Assembly: GCA_023228145.1 (NCBI GenBank)
Contig: JALOBU010000004.1
Coordinates: 62,001-126,000, forward strand
Reading direction: 5' to 3'
From: Bacteroidales bacterium
GTDB lineage: Bacteria; Bacteroidota; Bacteroidia; Bacteroidales; CAIWKO01
DNA: 64,000 nucleotides
The notes under the pieces are model-generated. The model was not told where the DNA came from, did not search any database, and saw only the letters and a program-made list of their open reading frames with translations. Made by a program: the position numbers and the translations under genes. Shown here one piece after another: positions 1 to 7,649 of this stretch (its first letter is position 1; each line of letters begins with the position of its first letter).

Positions 1-131
1 GCATTGGCATCTTTTTCGGGAAGCTCGAAATTAAAGCGCAGCATATACGCTAACACCACCGATGCCGCACATATCAGCAGGTCTATAAGAAAAATCAGCC
101 AGCGGGGTAAATTAAGCCGTGAGGATATCAT
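1..131 (-). CDS. CapD/FlaA1-type polysaccharide biosynthesis epimerase/dehydratase, N-terminal fragment
   Basis: Only the first 43 codons lie in the window; the gene runs off the left edge. The peptide starts MISSRLNLPRWLIF and continues into a long hydrophobic helix ending in YMLRFNFELP. This is the typical opening of the membrane-anchored nucleoside-diphosphate-sugar epimerase/dehydratase family (CapD, FlaA1, PglF), where a short RLxxPRW lead precedes four membrane helices and a cytosolic NAD-binding domain. These enzymes make activated sugars for surface polysaccharide. The catalytic domain cannot be seen, so the sugar product is unknown. The ATG at 131 is chosen because another ATG seven bases upstream is out of frame. 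The gene is divergent from gcvT. Confidence 0.7.
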   Translation of the reverse strand, partial: MISSRLNLPRWLIFLIDLLICAASVVLAYMLRFNFELPEKDAN

Positions 132-153
132 AATTCATTTTGTATACCGGCAT

Positions 154-161
154 CAAAGATA
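154..161 (-). promoter_or_regulatory. Candidate -7 box for the CapD-like gene
   Basis: On the minus strand this reads TATCTTTG, an exact match to the Bacteroidota -7 consensus TAnnTTTG, 22 bases before the start codon. No convincing -33 TTTG was found at the expected distance. Confidence 0.35.
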
Positions 162-261
162 AAACAAAATTGTATCTTTTATACCATCTGATTGATAGCT
201 TGTAATCGTTTTTTAAACATGATTTATTTATGTTTTTATCACAGGTTTATTTTTTTATTCA

Positions 262-269
262 TACTTTTG
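262..269 (+). promoter_or_regulatory. Candidate -7 box for gcvT
   Basis: TACTTTTG matches TAnnTTTG and lies 62 bases before the gcvT start, implying a leader of about 55 nt. There is no clear -33 element and no recognisable glycine riboswitch fold in the leader. Confidence 0.3.
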
Positions 270-331
270 ACTATTCGATAACATTTAACACAATATTAAT
301 CAAATTATCCACTTAATAAAAAATAATACTA

Positions 332-1420
332 ATGAAAAGTACAGCATTATGCAAGATTCATGAGGCAGCCGGAGCCAAAATGGTAGAATTCGCCGGTTTT
401 TACATGCCCATTCAGTATGAAGGTTTAATGGTTGAACACGAAAATGTCCGTAAGGCATTGGGAGTTTTTGATGTTTCACACATGGGGGAATTTTGGGTGG
501 AAGGGCCCAAAGCACTTGATTTTATTCAGTATGTTACTTCCAATGATGCATCAAAATTGATTGATGGAAAAGTTCAATATTCCTGTTTCCCCAACGGGCA
601 GGGCGGAATAGTCGATGACTTGCTCGTTTACCGCTTCGGACCCGAAAAATTTCTGCTCGTAGTCAATGCTGCCAACATTGACAAAGACTGGGCATGGGTA
701 AACAAAAACAATCCTTTCGGAGCTAAACTCACCAATGCCTCTGACGAAACTTCCCAACTTGCCATTCAGGGGCCGCTAGCACTAAAAGCCATGCAGAAAC
801 TCACCGATACCACTGTCACTGATATGGAATATTACACTTTCAAAGTATTGAAGTTTGCAGGAATTGATAATGTTCTTTTCTCTACCACAGGTTACACCGG
901 TTCAGGCGGCTGCGAGATTTATTTTCCAAACCAGTATGCCGAAGTGATGTGGAATGCTGTGATGGAAGCCGGAAAAGAATTCGGCATAAAACCCATAGGC
1001 CTTGCTGCCCGAGATACCCTGCGCCTTGAGATGGGCTTCTGCCTCTATGGCAACGATATCAACGACACCACCTCTCCTATTGAAGCCGGGCTGGGCTGGA
1101 TTACAAAATTTACCGATGAAAAGAATTTTATTGATAAAGAATATAACCTCAAACTTAAAACTGAAGGCGTTAGCCGTAAGTTTATCGGTTTTGAAATGAT
1201 TGACCGTGGAATTCCCCGCCAGCATTATGAAATATGCGATGCAGAAGGAAATATTATAGGGGAAGTAACATCCGGCACCATGGGCCCGTCGGTACAAAAA
1301 GGCGTTGGAATGGGTTATGTTAAAACCGCCTTTGCAAAAGCTGATACCGAAATTTTTATAAAAATCCGGGAAAAACTGCTGAAAGCAAAAGTTGTTAAAC
1401 TACCTTTCTACAAAGGGTAA
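332..1420 (+). CDS. gcvT: Glycine cleavage system aminomethyltransferase (T protein)
   Basis: 362 residues, the normal length for GcvT (about 364 in E. coli). The N-terminal folate-binding module is recognisable from GxxMVEFAGFxMP (residues 15-27) and VFDVSHMGE (about 46-54), and the later TGYTGSGGCEIYF segment and C-terminal barrel (GEVTSGTMGPS) are all present. T protein takes the aminomethyl group from lipoylated H protein, releases ammonia and forms 5,10-methylene-tetrahydrofolate in the cytoplasm. The gene stands alone: gcvH and gcvP are not neighbours here, which is common in this phylum. A hairpin terminator follows directly. The ATG at 332 gives the standard family N-terminus (MKSTALCKIHEAAGAKM). 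Confidence 0.95.
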   Translation: MKSTALCKIHEAAGAKMVEFAGFYMPIQYEGLMVEHENVRKALGVFDVSHMGEFWVEGPKALDFIQYVTSNDASKLIDGKVQYSCFPNGQGGIVDDLLVYRFGPEKFLLVVNAANIDKDWAWVNKNNPFGAKLTNASDETSQLAIQGPLALKAMQKLTDTTVTDMEYYTFKVLKFAGIDNVLFSTTGYTGSGGCEIYFPNQYAEVMWNAVMEAGKEFGIKPIGLAARDTLRLEMGFCLYGNDINDTTSPIEAGLGWITKFTDEKNFIDKEYNLKLKTEGVSRKFIGFEMIDRGIPRQHYEICDAEGNIIGEVTSGTMGPSVQKGVGMGYVKTAFAKADTEIFIKIREKLLKAKVVKLPFYKG

Positions 1421-1436
1421 AATTCTTACACTTTAA

Positions 1437-1472
1437 AAGAGGCTGCTTCATAAACTGGCAGCCTCTTTTTTT
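1437..1472. terminator. Bidirectional intrinsic terminator between gcvT and a convergent membrane-protein gene
   Basis: Stem GAGGCTGC (1439-1446) pairs perfectly with GCAGCCTC (1458-1465), loop of 11, followed by seven T on the plus strand. A-rich sequence on the left side gives a U-tract for the opposite strand, so it can serve both convergent genes. The minus-strand gene ends inside it. Confidence 0.85.
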
Positions 1473-1878
1473 AAGCACTCCCTTTCTCCTTATTTCTCTT
1501 TTTAAGGAAATAACTTAAAATAAAAAGCATTCCCACGACCATAAAAGGTATAGTGGTTGTGATGATTATCACCAGGCTGGTTCCCAGGGAATGATTCATA
1601 TTATAATTACCCATAAAAATAAAGGGAGTAAATCCTGCCCCAAGCATAATAAAAGCTACACCTCCATGTAATTCATACCTCCATGCAAAAACCAACATGA
1701 GTATCAGAACAAATGATGGAATAAGATGCATCGCTAATGCTTTAATCTGCTGCATACCGCTCAGGCCAGAATCAAAAACATCCAGTGCAAACATGCTTAC
1801 AAATAAAATAGCAACAATACATAGTATTCGTGGCAACCAATGGATGATTCTTACAGATTTTTTCATTTTACCAGACAA
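1471..1878 (-). CDS. Small four-helix membrane protein of unknown function
   Basis: 135 residues with about four hydrophobic stretches (roughly residues 14-33, 48-66, 74-90, 100-123) joined by short loops and ending in a basic tail (KKRNKEKGSA). It reads as a polytopic inner-membrane protein. I do not recognise the family with certainty; small Bacteroidota proteins with a WLPRILCIVAI-like first helix exist as uncharacterised domains. No catalytic or binding motif is visible. The gene is convergent with gcvT and its stop codon lies inside the shared terminator. The upstream ATG gives MSGKMKK; the second ATG four codons later is an equally good start. Confidence 0.6.
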   Translation of the reverse strand: MSGKMKKSVRIIHWLPRILCIVAILFVSMFALDVFDSGLSGMQQIKALAMHLIPSFVLILMLVFAWRYELHGGVAFIMLGAGFTPFIFMGNYNMNHSLGTSLVIIITTTIPFMVVGMLFILSYFLKKRNKEKGSA

Positions 1879-2036
1879 AAAAGTTAATTACATTATTTTA
1901 TTATAGAAAAGTTTAGAAATAAAACTACTCACAATACAAATATAATATTAAAATTGATACCATTTAAAAATTCAAACAAACATAATAATCAGATTTACAA
2001 TTTGTTGATGAAATTACAATAAATTTTTTTAAATTT

Positions 2037-2079
2037 TAGTACTTTGTATTGCATAGTACTATTTTTTGCATTATCTTTG
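2037..2079 (+). promoter_or_regulatory. PadR-gene promoter with overlapping palindromic operator
   Basis: A 25-bp imperfect palindrome spans 2037-2061, with outer arms TAGTACT and AGTACTA. It overlaps the likely -33 region (ATTG at 2048-2051), which is 20 bases from a consensus -7 box TATCTTTG at 2072-2079. PadR repressors usually bind such dyads in their own promoters, so autoregulation of the PadR-PspC pair is the inference. Transcription would start near 2086, leaving a leader of about 195 nt that carries the 7-bp repeat arrays. Confidence 0.55.
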
Positions 2080-2116
2080 TCGCGAAATGTATTCAAATCA
2101 TAATTCTTAAATAAAA

Positions 2117-2252
2117 AATGTTCAATAATCAATGTTCAATGCTCAATGTGGAAATAAACAGACTTAAGACTGCAGACTGTGAACTGCAGACTGCCGACTA
2201 TTGACTGTTAAATATTAACTGTTGACTGTTAACTGCAGACTGCCGACTGAAT
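2117..2252 (+). repeat. Two adjacent degenerate 7-bp tandem arrays in the PadR leader
   Basis: First array: five heptads at 2117-2151 on the theme AATGTTC (AATGTTC, AATAATC, AATGTTC, AATGCTC, AATGTGG). Second array: thirteen heptads at 2162-2252 on the theme ACTGNNG, including ACTGCAG three times, ACTGCCG twice and ACTGTTA twice. The period stays exactly 7 through all units. Nothing is encoded: the frame moves with each heptad and stops are frequent. Confidence 0.85.
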
Positions 2253-2283
2253 AAATGAAAAAACTCAAATTATAAATAAAAAA

Positions 2284-2616
2284 ATGGATATCGAAAATTC
2301 AAAAGCACAAATGCGAAAAGGGATACTCGAGTATTGCATACTTTCCATAGTGGCCGAAAAAGATGTATATGCTTCGGATATTATTGAGCGCATGAAGGAA
2401 GCTCACCTGATTGTTGTAGAAGGCACATTATACCCTCTGATGACACGCTTGAAAAATGACGGCCTGTTAAGCTACCGCTGGGAAGAATCGAAATCGGGAC
2501 CACCGCGTAAATATTATACACTGACCGAAAGCGGGAAGGAATTTCTTGAAAGCCTTGACGAGAGCTGGAAAGAACTTGTTAACTCCGTAAAACTGATAAC
2601 CAAAAAAAATAAATAA
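2284..2616 (+). CDS. PadR-family transcriptional regulator
   Basis: 110 residues forming a winged helix: MRKGILEYCILSIVA (about 10-24), DVYASDIIERM (27-37), the recognition region VEGTLYPLMTRLKNDGLLSY (about 45-64) and the wing SGPPRKYYTLTESGKE (about 70-85). These are the hallmark blocks of PadR repressors; the short C-terminal helix is of the small subfamily-2 type. Nineteen bases separate it from a PspC-domain membrane protein gene, so the two form an operon. PadR-PspC pairs are common in Bacteroidota and are thought to respond to envelope stress. The palindrome over its promoter is the probable self-operator. Confidence 0.9.
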   Translation: MDIENSKAQMRKGILEYCILSIVAEKDVYASDIIERMKEAHLIVVEGTLYPLMTRLKNDGLLSYRWEESKSGPPRKYYTLTESGKEFLESLDESWKELVNSVKLITKKNK

Positions 2617-2634
2617 ACTTAAAATACAAACATT

Positions 2635-4374
2635 ATGAATAAAACAATTTCAATTAACATCGGTGGTTTGTTCTTTCAGATTGATGAAGAAGCTTATAAA
2701 CTGCTTGAGAATTATCTCAATTCTCTGAAAAAGCATTTTGAGAACACCGAAGGCAAAGAGGAGATCCTTCAGGACATTGAAAGCCGGATTTCAGAAATCT
2801 TCCAAAGTAAAATTGAAAAAGGGCAGGCACTCATTTTACCTGCTGATGTGGAAGAAGCTATTAAAATTCTCGGGAAACCGGATGATATAGGTGATTCAGA
2901 AGATCAGAAAGAGAATAAGAAAGAAAAGTCCACTAATTTCAAAAAACGCCTTTACCGTGATGAAGATGACAAAGTGCTGGGCGGAGTATGCTCGGGTTTG
3001 GGCCATTACCTGAACATTGACCCGGTGTGGTTCAGGATATTTTTTATTGTAGCATTATTTATTTTCGGCTCCAGTGCACTGATATATCTTATACTCTGGA
3101 TAATTATCCCGAAAGCCACCACTACCGAAGAAAAGCTAAACATGAAAGGCGAGCCGATGACTATTTCTGAAATACAGGAAAATATTGAAAACGAATTTCA
3201 GGATTTGAAATCGCGCTTTAAAGAAATGAAAAACGATGCCTCCCATCATTCCCGAAGAGAATTTCATGAGATGAAGCGTAAAATGCGCCGCACAAAAAAA
3301 GAGGAAGCCTATTCCCGACGTCTGCGCCGTATGGCAGCGGAAATAAGCAAACCTCAAACAGTGAAAACGCCATCAACTGGTTTTGGCAGCGTTTTTGGCG
3401 AAATACTCTATTATTTTCTGAGGGCGCTATTGATTTTTGTCGGAATAGTGCTGCTGATTATCGGCATTGTGCTAACACTAGGTCTGGTGCTCTCAATGAC
3501 CGCATCCGACACTGTCCTGTTTTTCACCAAATGGGGCATCACATCGATATCTCTGCCTGCTCTTTCTGGTTTTTTCTTTGAAAACACCTGGCAGGAACAA
3601 ATGGCTGTTCTGTCACTCATAATGCTGATAGGCGTACCCTTACTGATGATGATAATCAACAGCATTCGCCTGATATTGGGGTATAAGAAACGCATACGTT
3701 TCCTGTCCGCATCAGCATCCCTGCTATGGCTTTGCGGACTGATACTCGGCATCATACTTTCCATAAAGATCATTGGAAGCTTCAGCGAAAAAACATACAG
3801 CAAAAAGGAAATTACGCTGCCGCAGAATTTTAAAATGCTTACAGTTGGCGTAAGTCATAAAATACTTAACGAAGATGTGCTACCGTTTGATGATGACTTT
3901 ATGAGAAGCGAAGAACATGAGCGTTTTATTTTTAAAAATTGTTTCCTCGCAGGCACCCGCGAACATCCATTCATCTATGGTTTCCCAAGATTAAAAATAG
4001 CCCCTTCAAAATCGGGAGAATACAAACTGACGGTTTTACGATATGCCAAAGGCGAAAGTATAAATCAGGCATTTGAAAGAGCCGGGCGGATTATTTACAA
4101 TGTAACAGTAGCTGATTCCACAATATCCCTTGACAATTATTTTATGCTGCCTGAAAAAAGCAAATGGCGCAACCAGAATATCCGCCTGATACTGGAAGTG
4201 CCCGAAGGCAAATCAGTATTTCTTAATGATGATTTAAGGAAACTGGTTTACGACAGCGACAATCAGGATTACAGCTGGGACTTCAGCATGACGGGAAAGA
4301 AAATGTATATGGTTGATGGCAGGCTAACCAGCGATGTTGTGGTCGTAACAGATACGGTAAAAATCATCAAATAA
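2635..4374 (+). CDS. PspC-domain multi-pass membrane protein
   Basis: 579 residues. Residues 1-90 form an acidic, helical cytosolic region with an EEILQDIESRISEIFQ segment. A PspC domain follows (about 102-160), with the hallmark DKVLGGVCSGLGHYL and DPVWFRIFF and a membrane helix. A charged linker rich in K, R and E (about 170-245) leads to more membrane helices (about 260-290, 320-345, 360-385). The rest is a probably periplasmic beta-rich domain (about 400-579). PspC in E. coli partners PspB to sense inner-membrane damage and release PspA; no PspA or PspB is seen here. It is co-transcribed with the PadR regulator. Confidence 0.85.
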   Translation: MNKTISINIGGLFFQIDEEAYKLLENYLNSLKKHFENTEGKEEILQDIESRISEIFQSKIEKGQALILPADVEEAIKILGKPDDIGDSEDQKENKKEKSTNFKKRLYRDEDDKVLGGVCSGLGHYLNIDPVWFRIFFIVALFIFGSSALIYLILWIIIPKATTTEEKLNMKGEPMTISEIQENIENEFQDLKSRFKEMKNDASHHSRREFHEMKRKMRRTKKEEAYSRRLRRMAAEISKPQTVKTPSTGFGSVFGEILYYFLRALLIFVGIVLLIIGIVLTLGLVLSMTASDTVLFFTKWGITSISLPALSGFFFENTWQEQMAVLSLIMLIGVPLLMMIINSIRLILGYKKRIRFLSASASLLWLCGLILGIILSIKIIGSFSEKTYSKKEITLPQNFKMLTVGVSHKILNEDVLPFDDDFMRSEEHERFIFKNCFLAGTREHPFIYGFPRLKIAPSKSGEYKLTVLRYAKGESINQAFERAGRIIYNVTVADSTISLDNYFMLPEKSKWRNQNIRLILEVPEGKSVFLNDDLRKLVYDSDNQDYSWDFSMTGKKMYMVDGRLTSDVVVVTDTVKIIK

Positions 4375-4403
4375 TTTGCAGTAAATTGCGAAAAAATCAC
4401 AAA

Positions 4404-4427
4404 TTATTCGCAGTCCACTGCGAATAA
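4404..4427. terminator. Perfect hairpin downstream of the PspC-domain gene
   Basis: TTATTCGCAG and CTGCGAATAA form a 10-bp perfect stem with loop TCCA, 30 bases after the stop codon. No T-run follows, so termination is likely but not proven. Confidence 0.5.
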
Positions 4428-4456
4428 AATTAAAAATGGCTGGACATTTTGGATAA

Positions 4457-4494
4457 TGTACGTCGGATAAATTCATGAATTTATCCGACATACA
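4457..4494. repeat. 38-bp near-perfect palindrome
   Basis: The two 19-base halves are reverse complements apart from one position (C at 4461 against A at 4490, which would be a mismatch in DNA). The core GTCGGATAAATTC and its complement need no loop. It lies between the convergent PspC gene and the HExxH gene. It could be a cruciform, a terminator for the minus-strand gene or a dimeric binding site. Confidence 0.8.
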
Positions 4495-4511
4495 CATTGA
4501 AAACCTCCCCT

Positions 4512-5036
4512 TTACACCACCATTTTTTTTGATTTGTATTCTTCTGCCATTTTTAATACCAACTCTACCTTTTCCTGTTCCGAAAGGGTACTATCAGAAA
4601 GAATTTTTTGTGGTGAATAGGTTCTCACAAAATCCATAATGACGGCCTGCACGGCAAAAGCCTGTTTTTCCATGCGGGAAGCTTTATAGGCTTTTTCGTG
4701 AGGCATACCTAATATGAACTCCCTGAATTTTATTCCTGTCCTGTCCCAAAACCTGATAAGAAAATCAGGGAAGCTGCTTTGATAATAATCGTACTCATGG
4801 GTGATTTCATGAGCAATCGTGCCCAGCCATGCCGGGTCATCGGTATTTGCATAAGCATCGGGGTTGAGCCTGATACGATTCACTCCCCAGGTTTCGGCTT
4901 TGTTATTTTTACGGGTATCAAAACGAAAAACTAAAGTTTTCAACCTTTCTTCCGATAGGCCGATCAGCTCTGAATAAAACATAACTAAAGGCTTTTTGAG
5001 TCTTCCGTTGTTGCCGATCATCCATTCTGCAATCAT
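4512..5036 (-). CDS. Small putative zinc metallopeptidase (HExxHE motif)
   Basis: 174 residues from the chosen ATG. The only clear motif is GTIAHEITHEYDYY (residues 72-85), a HExxH zinc-binding signature with an extra Glu; a third ligand is not evident. There is no signal peptide, so a cytosolic zincin-like protein is inferred. The upstream ATG at 5081 would place 15 residues inside a 17-bp inverted repeat; the ATG at 5036, just beyond that repeat and preceded by an A-rich stretch, is preferred. It follows the acyl-CoA synthetase gene on the same strand, with the hairpin between them. The protein family is not recognised and the substrate is unknown. Confidence 0.6.
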   Translation of the reverse strand: MIAEWMIGNNGRLKKPLVMFYSELIGLSEERLKTLVFRFDTRKNNKAETWGVNRIRLNPDAYANTDDPAWLGTIAHEITHEYDYYQSSFPDFLIRFWDRTGIKFREFILGMPHEKAYKASRMEKQAFAVQAVIMDFVRTYSPQKILSDSTLSEQEKVELVLKMAEEYKSKKMVV

Positions 5037-5050
5037 ACTTATTTGTGAAT

Positions 5051-5104
5051 TATTGTCGGGGTGACTGACAATGCTCAGCAATGCGCGCAGTCACCCCGAC
5101 AATA
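5051..5104. repeat. Perfect 17-bp inverted repeat
   Basis: TATTGTCGGGGTGACTG at 5051-5067 is repeated in inverse at 5088-5104, around a 20-base centre. It starts one base after the synthetase stop codon (minus strand) and ends 15 bases before the preferred start of the HExxH gene. There is no T-run. It may be a transcript stabiliser or attenuator, or the remnant of a small palindromic element. Confidence 0.85.
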
Positions 5105-7162
5105 TCACTTTTCAATTCTTATCCTTGCATCAACAGCAACTACTTTTTCGGCATTGCCGAGCAAGGGGTTGAAGTCTAATTCCTGTATTTCGGGAGCTAC
5201 CTCCAGCAAGGCTGATAAGCGCAAAATAATATCTACCAGCATATCCTGGTTGATGCCTCTTTGTCCGCGCACGCCTTCAATGATTTTATAGCTTTTCAAG
5301 CTTGTAATCATCTTCTTTGCTTCTTCTTTCCCTACAGGAGACAAGCCCGCCGAAACATCCTTGAGCACTTCGATGAATATGCCGCCCAGTCCGAACAAGA
5401 TCATATGCCCGAATTTCGGCTCGTATTTGGCGCCGACAAAAAGTTCCGTGCCGCTGAGCATAGGCTGTATCAGTATAGCTGTGGTGTCTTTGATTTTTTT
5501 CATGCGTTCAAATTCTTTCTCAACGGCTTCAACATTTTTTACGTTAAGCACCACACCACCCACATCTGATTTATGAACCGGACCAACCACTTTCATCACC
5601 ACGGGAAATCCTAACTTCTGTGCTTCGACCATAGCAGATTCTTTGGTTGTTACCACAGCTTCTCCGGCACGCGGAATTCCTGCAGCATCCATCAATGACT
5701 GAATCTCAGCCGGTGATATATAGCCGTTATTTGCGTTATCAATAACTGAACGGATCTTCGCTGTATCGGTCTTTGGTAAAGAGGGTTCGATATCATAAGG
5801 TTTGCCTGCGTGATATACTTTTGCAAGCGCTTTTGCAAGCGCCACTTCTTCGGGAAAATTGATTCGCCCTTTTGCAATGAAGTCATTGACCTCTTCACTT
5901 GCCGTCAGTGTAGAAGGCAGTACCGGATAGATCGGTTTCTTAGCCGTCTTCATTTTTGCATGGAGTATATTGTACACATCAAAAATCCGAAACAAGCCGG
6001 GTGTGCCGAAAATAACCACCATAGCATCTATTTCATCAAATTTCTGGTCAACATAATCAATAATGATTCCCAACTGTTCTGCTGTGCCGGTAGCCAGAAA
6101 GTCAATGGGGTTGGCCACCGAAGAGCCGGGAAACAGTTTGGCCAGCAGTTCTTCACTTTCCGGCGATTCAATATGAGGAATTTCCAGCCCGCTGTTTGAC
6201 AATGCATCGGTGCACATCACTGCCGGGCCGCCTGCGTGGGTGATAATGGCAATGCGTTTACCTTTTAGTTCGGGATGCATGAAAACTGATGCCACGCTTA
6301 TCAGTTCTTCTCTGCCATGGCACCTGACAATTCCTGCTTTGCTTAAAGGTGCATCCACGGCCACGTCAGAGCTGGCCAGCGCTCCGGTATGCGACGAAGC
6401 TGCACGGCTGCCGGCATCGGAAGAACCAGCCTTAATAGCAGCAATACGACAACCTTTGTTTATCAGCGAAGAAGCATGTTGTAAAAGTTTCTTCGGATTC
6501 TTGATGTTTTCTATGTAAAGCAATTTTACTTTTGAACTTGTTTCGGGGTCAAAAGTATTATCAAGGTATTCGAGAATTTCTTCAACTCCAAGCTGAGCAC
6601 TGTTACCTACAGAAAACACATTCGCGAATGTCAGTCCGTTTGGGATTCCGGCTTCCATTATAAAGCAGGCAGTAGCTCCAGAGCCCGAAATGAAATCACA
6701 GCCTTTAGCATCCAGTTTCGGAATGGGATAGGTAAAGATGCTGTGGTGTGCCGGAGTCAGAATGCCGGTGCAGTTGGGGCCGATAAGACAGCCATTGACA
6801 CTGTTGATGACATCTACCACTTTTTTCTCAAGCAGTGCGCCATCTTTGCTTTCTTCGCTGAAGCCGGCAGAGAGAATAATAAATGCTTTGGTCCCTTTCT
6901 GCCTTGCAAGTACTTCAATAGCTTCAGGAATGAACTTTGCAGCAATGGCTATCACAGCCAGGTCAACCTGCGGCAGGTCGGCAGCGTTCTGGTATGCAGT
7001 GATACCCTGCACTTCAGATTCTTTGAGGTTAGTAACATATAGCTTTCCTTTGTAATTTCCGTCAATAATGTTTTTTAGTATTTTACCCCCAGGTTTGTTA
7101 ATGTCATTAGAACCGCCAATAATTACTATACTTTCCGGATTAAATAATTTTTCGTTTATCAT
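5105..7162 (-). CDS. ADP-forming acyl-CoA (acetate-CoA) ligase, fused alpha-beta
   Basis: 685 residues combining all parts of the ADP-forming acetyl-CoA synthetase family. Order: an N-terminal CoA-binding Rossmann domain (IVIIGGSNDINKPGGKIL, about 13-30), two succinyl-CoA-ligase-like flavodoxin domains with the phosphohistidine region SRAASSHTGALAS (about 255-267), then a C-terminal ATP-grasp domain (GFPVVMKVVGPVHKSDVGG, about 520-538; ELDFNPLLG near the end). The enzyme converts acyl-CoA plus ADP and phosphate to acid plus ATP in the cytoplasm, a substrate-level phosphorylation typical of fermenters, and can run in reverse. Acetate is the usual substrate but branched or aromatic acids are possible. 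The gene is monocistronic or leads into the HExxH gene. Confidence 0.9.
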   Translation of the reverse strand: MINEKLFNPESIVIIGGSNDINKPGGKILKNIIDGNYKGKLYVTNLKESEVQGITAYQNAADLPQVDLAVIAIAAKFIPEAIEVLARQKGTKAFIILSAGFSEESKDGALLEKKVVDVINSVNGCLIGPNCTGILTPAHHSIFTYPIPKLDAKGCDFISGSGATACFIMEAGIPNGLTFANVFSVGNSAQLGVEEILEYLDNTFDPETSSKVKLLYIENIKNPKKLLQHASSLINKGCRIAAIKAGSSDAGSRAASSHTGALASSDVAVDAPLSKAGIVRCHGREELISVASVFMHPELKGKRIAIITHAGGPAVMCTDALSNSGLEIPHIESPESEELLAKLFPGSSVANPIDFLATGTAEQLGIIIDYVDQKFDEIDAMVVIFGTPGLFRIFDVYNILHAKMKTAKKPIYPVLPSTLTASEEVNDFIAKGRINFPEEVALAKALAKVYHAGKPYDIEPSLPKTDTAKIRSVIDNANNGYISPAEIQSLMDAAGIPRAGEAVVTTKESAMVEAQKLGFPVVMKVVGPVHKSDVGGVVLNVKNVEAVEKEFERMKKIKDTTAILIQPMLSGTELFVGAKYEPKFGHMILFGLGGIFIEVLKDVSAGLSPVGKEEAKKMITSLKSYKIIEGVRGQRGINQDMLVDIILRLSALLEVAPEIQELDFNPLLGNAEKVVAVDARIRIEK

Positions 7163-7244
7163 AGCTGAAATTCATTAAAAAGATTGCTAAGATAAAAAAA
7201 CCTATTCAAAATAAAGCTTGTCGGATACAAAATTTATTTTTTAT

Positions 7245-7279
7245 TACTTTTGTAAACTTTAGTAACTTAAATTACTAAA
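7245..7279 (+). promoter_or_regulatory. Promoter -7 box and start-site palindrome of the Lys-rich small protein
   Basis: TACTTTTG (7245-7252) matches TAnnTTTG. Six bases later TTTAGTAA (7258-7265) and TTACTAAA (7272-7279) form an 8-bp dyad with a 6-bp centre, at the expected transcription start and four bases before the start codon. A ribbon-helix-helix product could bind here; this is inference. Confidence 0.4.
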
Positions 7280-7282
7280 CCA

Positions 7283-7573
7283 ATGACAGCTATTAAAAAA
7301 AAGAAAAAGAAAAAAATTAAATATAAAAAATTTGAGTTTAAGCTTTCGGAGAAGCAAAAACGAATAATTGATAAATTTTGTCATGCAAAAAAAACCAGTC
7401 CCAATAAAATGATAAAATCTGCCATCAAGGATTATATCAGTAAGTTTGCCGACTCCCTGCCTGAAGAGGATTACATCAGTGAAAATCAGCTACAATTATT
7501 TGATGTTGAAGAAGATAACGAAATTTATCAGCAAACTGAAAAAGAACAGGAATTTAAAGGCACATTGTTCTGA
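7283..7573 (+). CDS. Small basic protein, possible ribbon-helix-helix DNA-binding protein
   Basis: 96 residues. The first 16 are almost all lysine (ten Lys in positions 5-16). Residues about 17-50 read FEFKLSEKQKRIID, a short beta strand followed by two helices (KTSPNKMIKSAIKDYI), the arrangement of ribbon-helix-helix proteins. The tail is acidic (EEDYISE, DVEEDNE). No partner toxin gene is adjacent; grpE follows 76 bases later. The palindrome at its promoter fits self-regulation. The assignment rests on pattern only. Confidence 0.5.
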   Translation: MTAIKKKKKKKIKYKKFEFKLSEKQKRIIDKFCHAKKTSPNKMIKSAIKDYISKFADSLPEEDYISENQLQLFDVEEDNEIYQQTEKEQEFKGTLF

Positions 7574-7649
7574 CAAAATGTCTTAATCAAACTGCTTGGC
7601 AAACATATTGCTATGTCGGAGATAAAAAAATATCAAAGTAACACAAGCT

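Noticed and set aside
271..315. Pho-like hexamers before gcvT (TTAACA-N5-TTAATC)
   Set aside because: Only two units fit, and they lie after, not before, the likely -7 box; probably chance in AT-rich DNA.
132..331. Glycine riboswitch before gcvT
   Set aside because: No tandem aptamer-like conserved GGAGA cores or stems were found in this 200-base AT-rich space.
902..1297. 131-codon antisense frame in gcvT
   Set aside because: Shadow of a well-defined enzyme gene with no signal of its own.
7574..7649. CIRCE or heat-shock operator before grpE
   Set aside because: The TTAGCACTC-N9-GAGTGCTAA dyad is absent.
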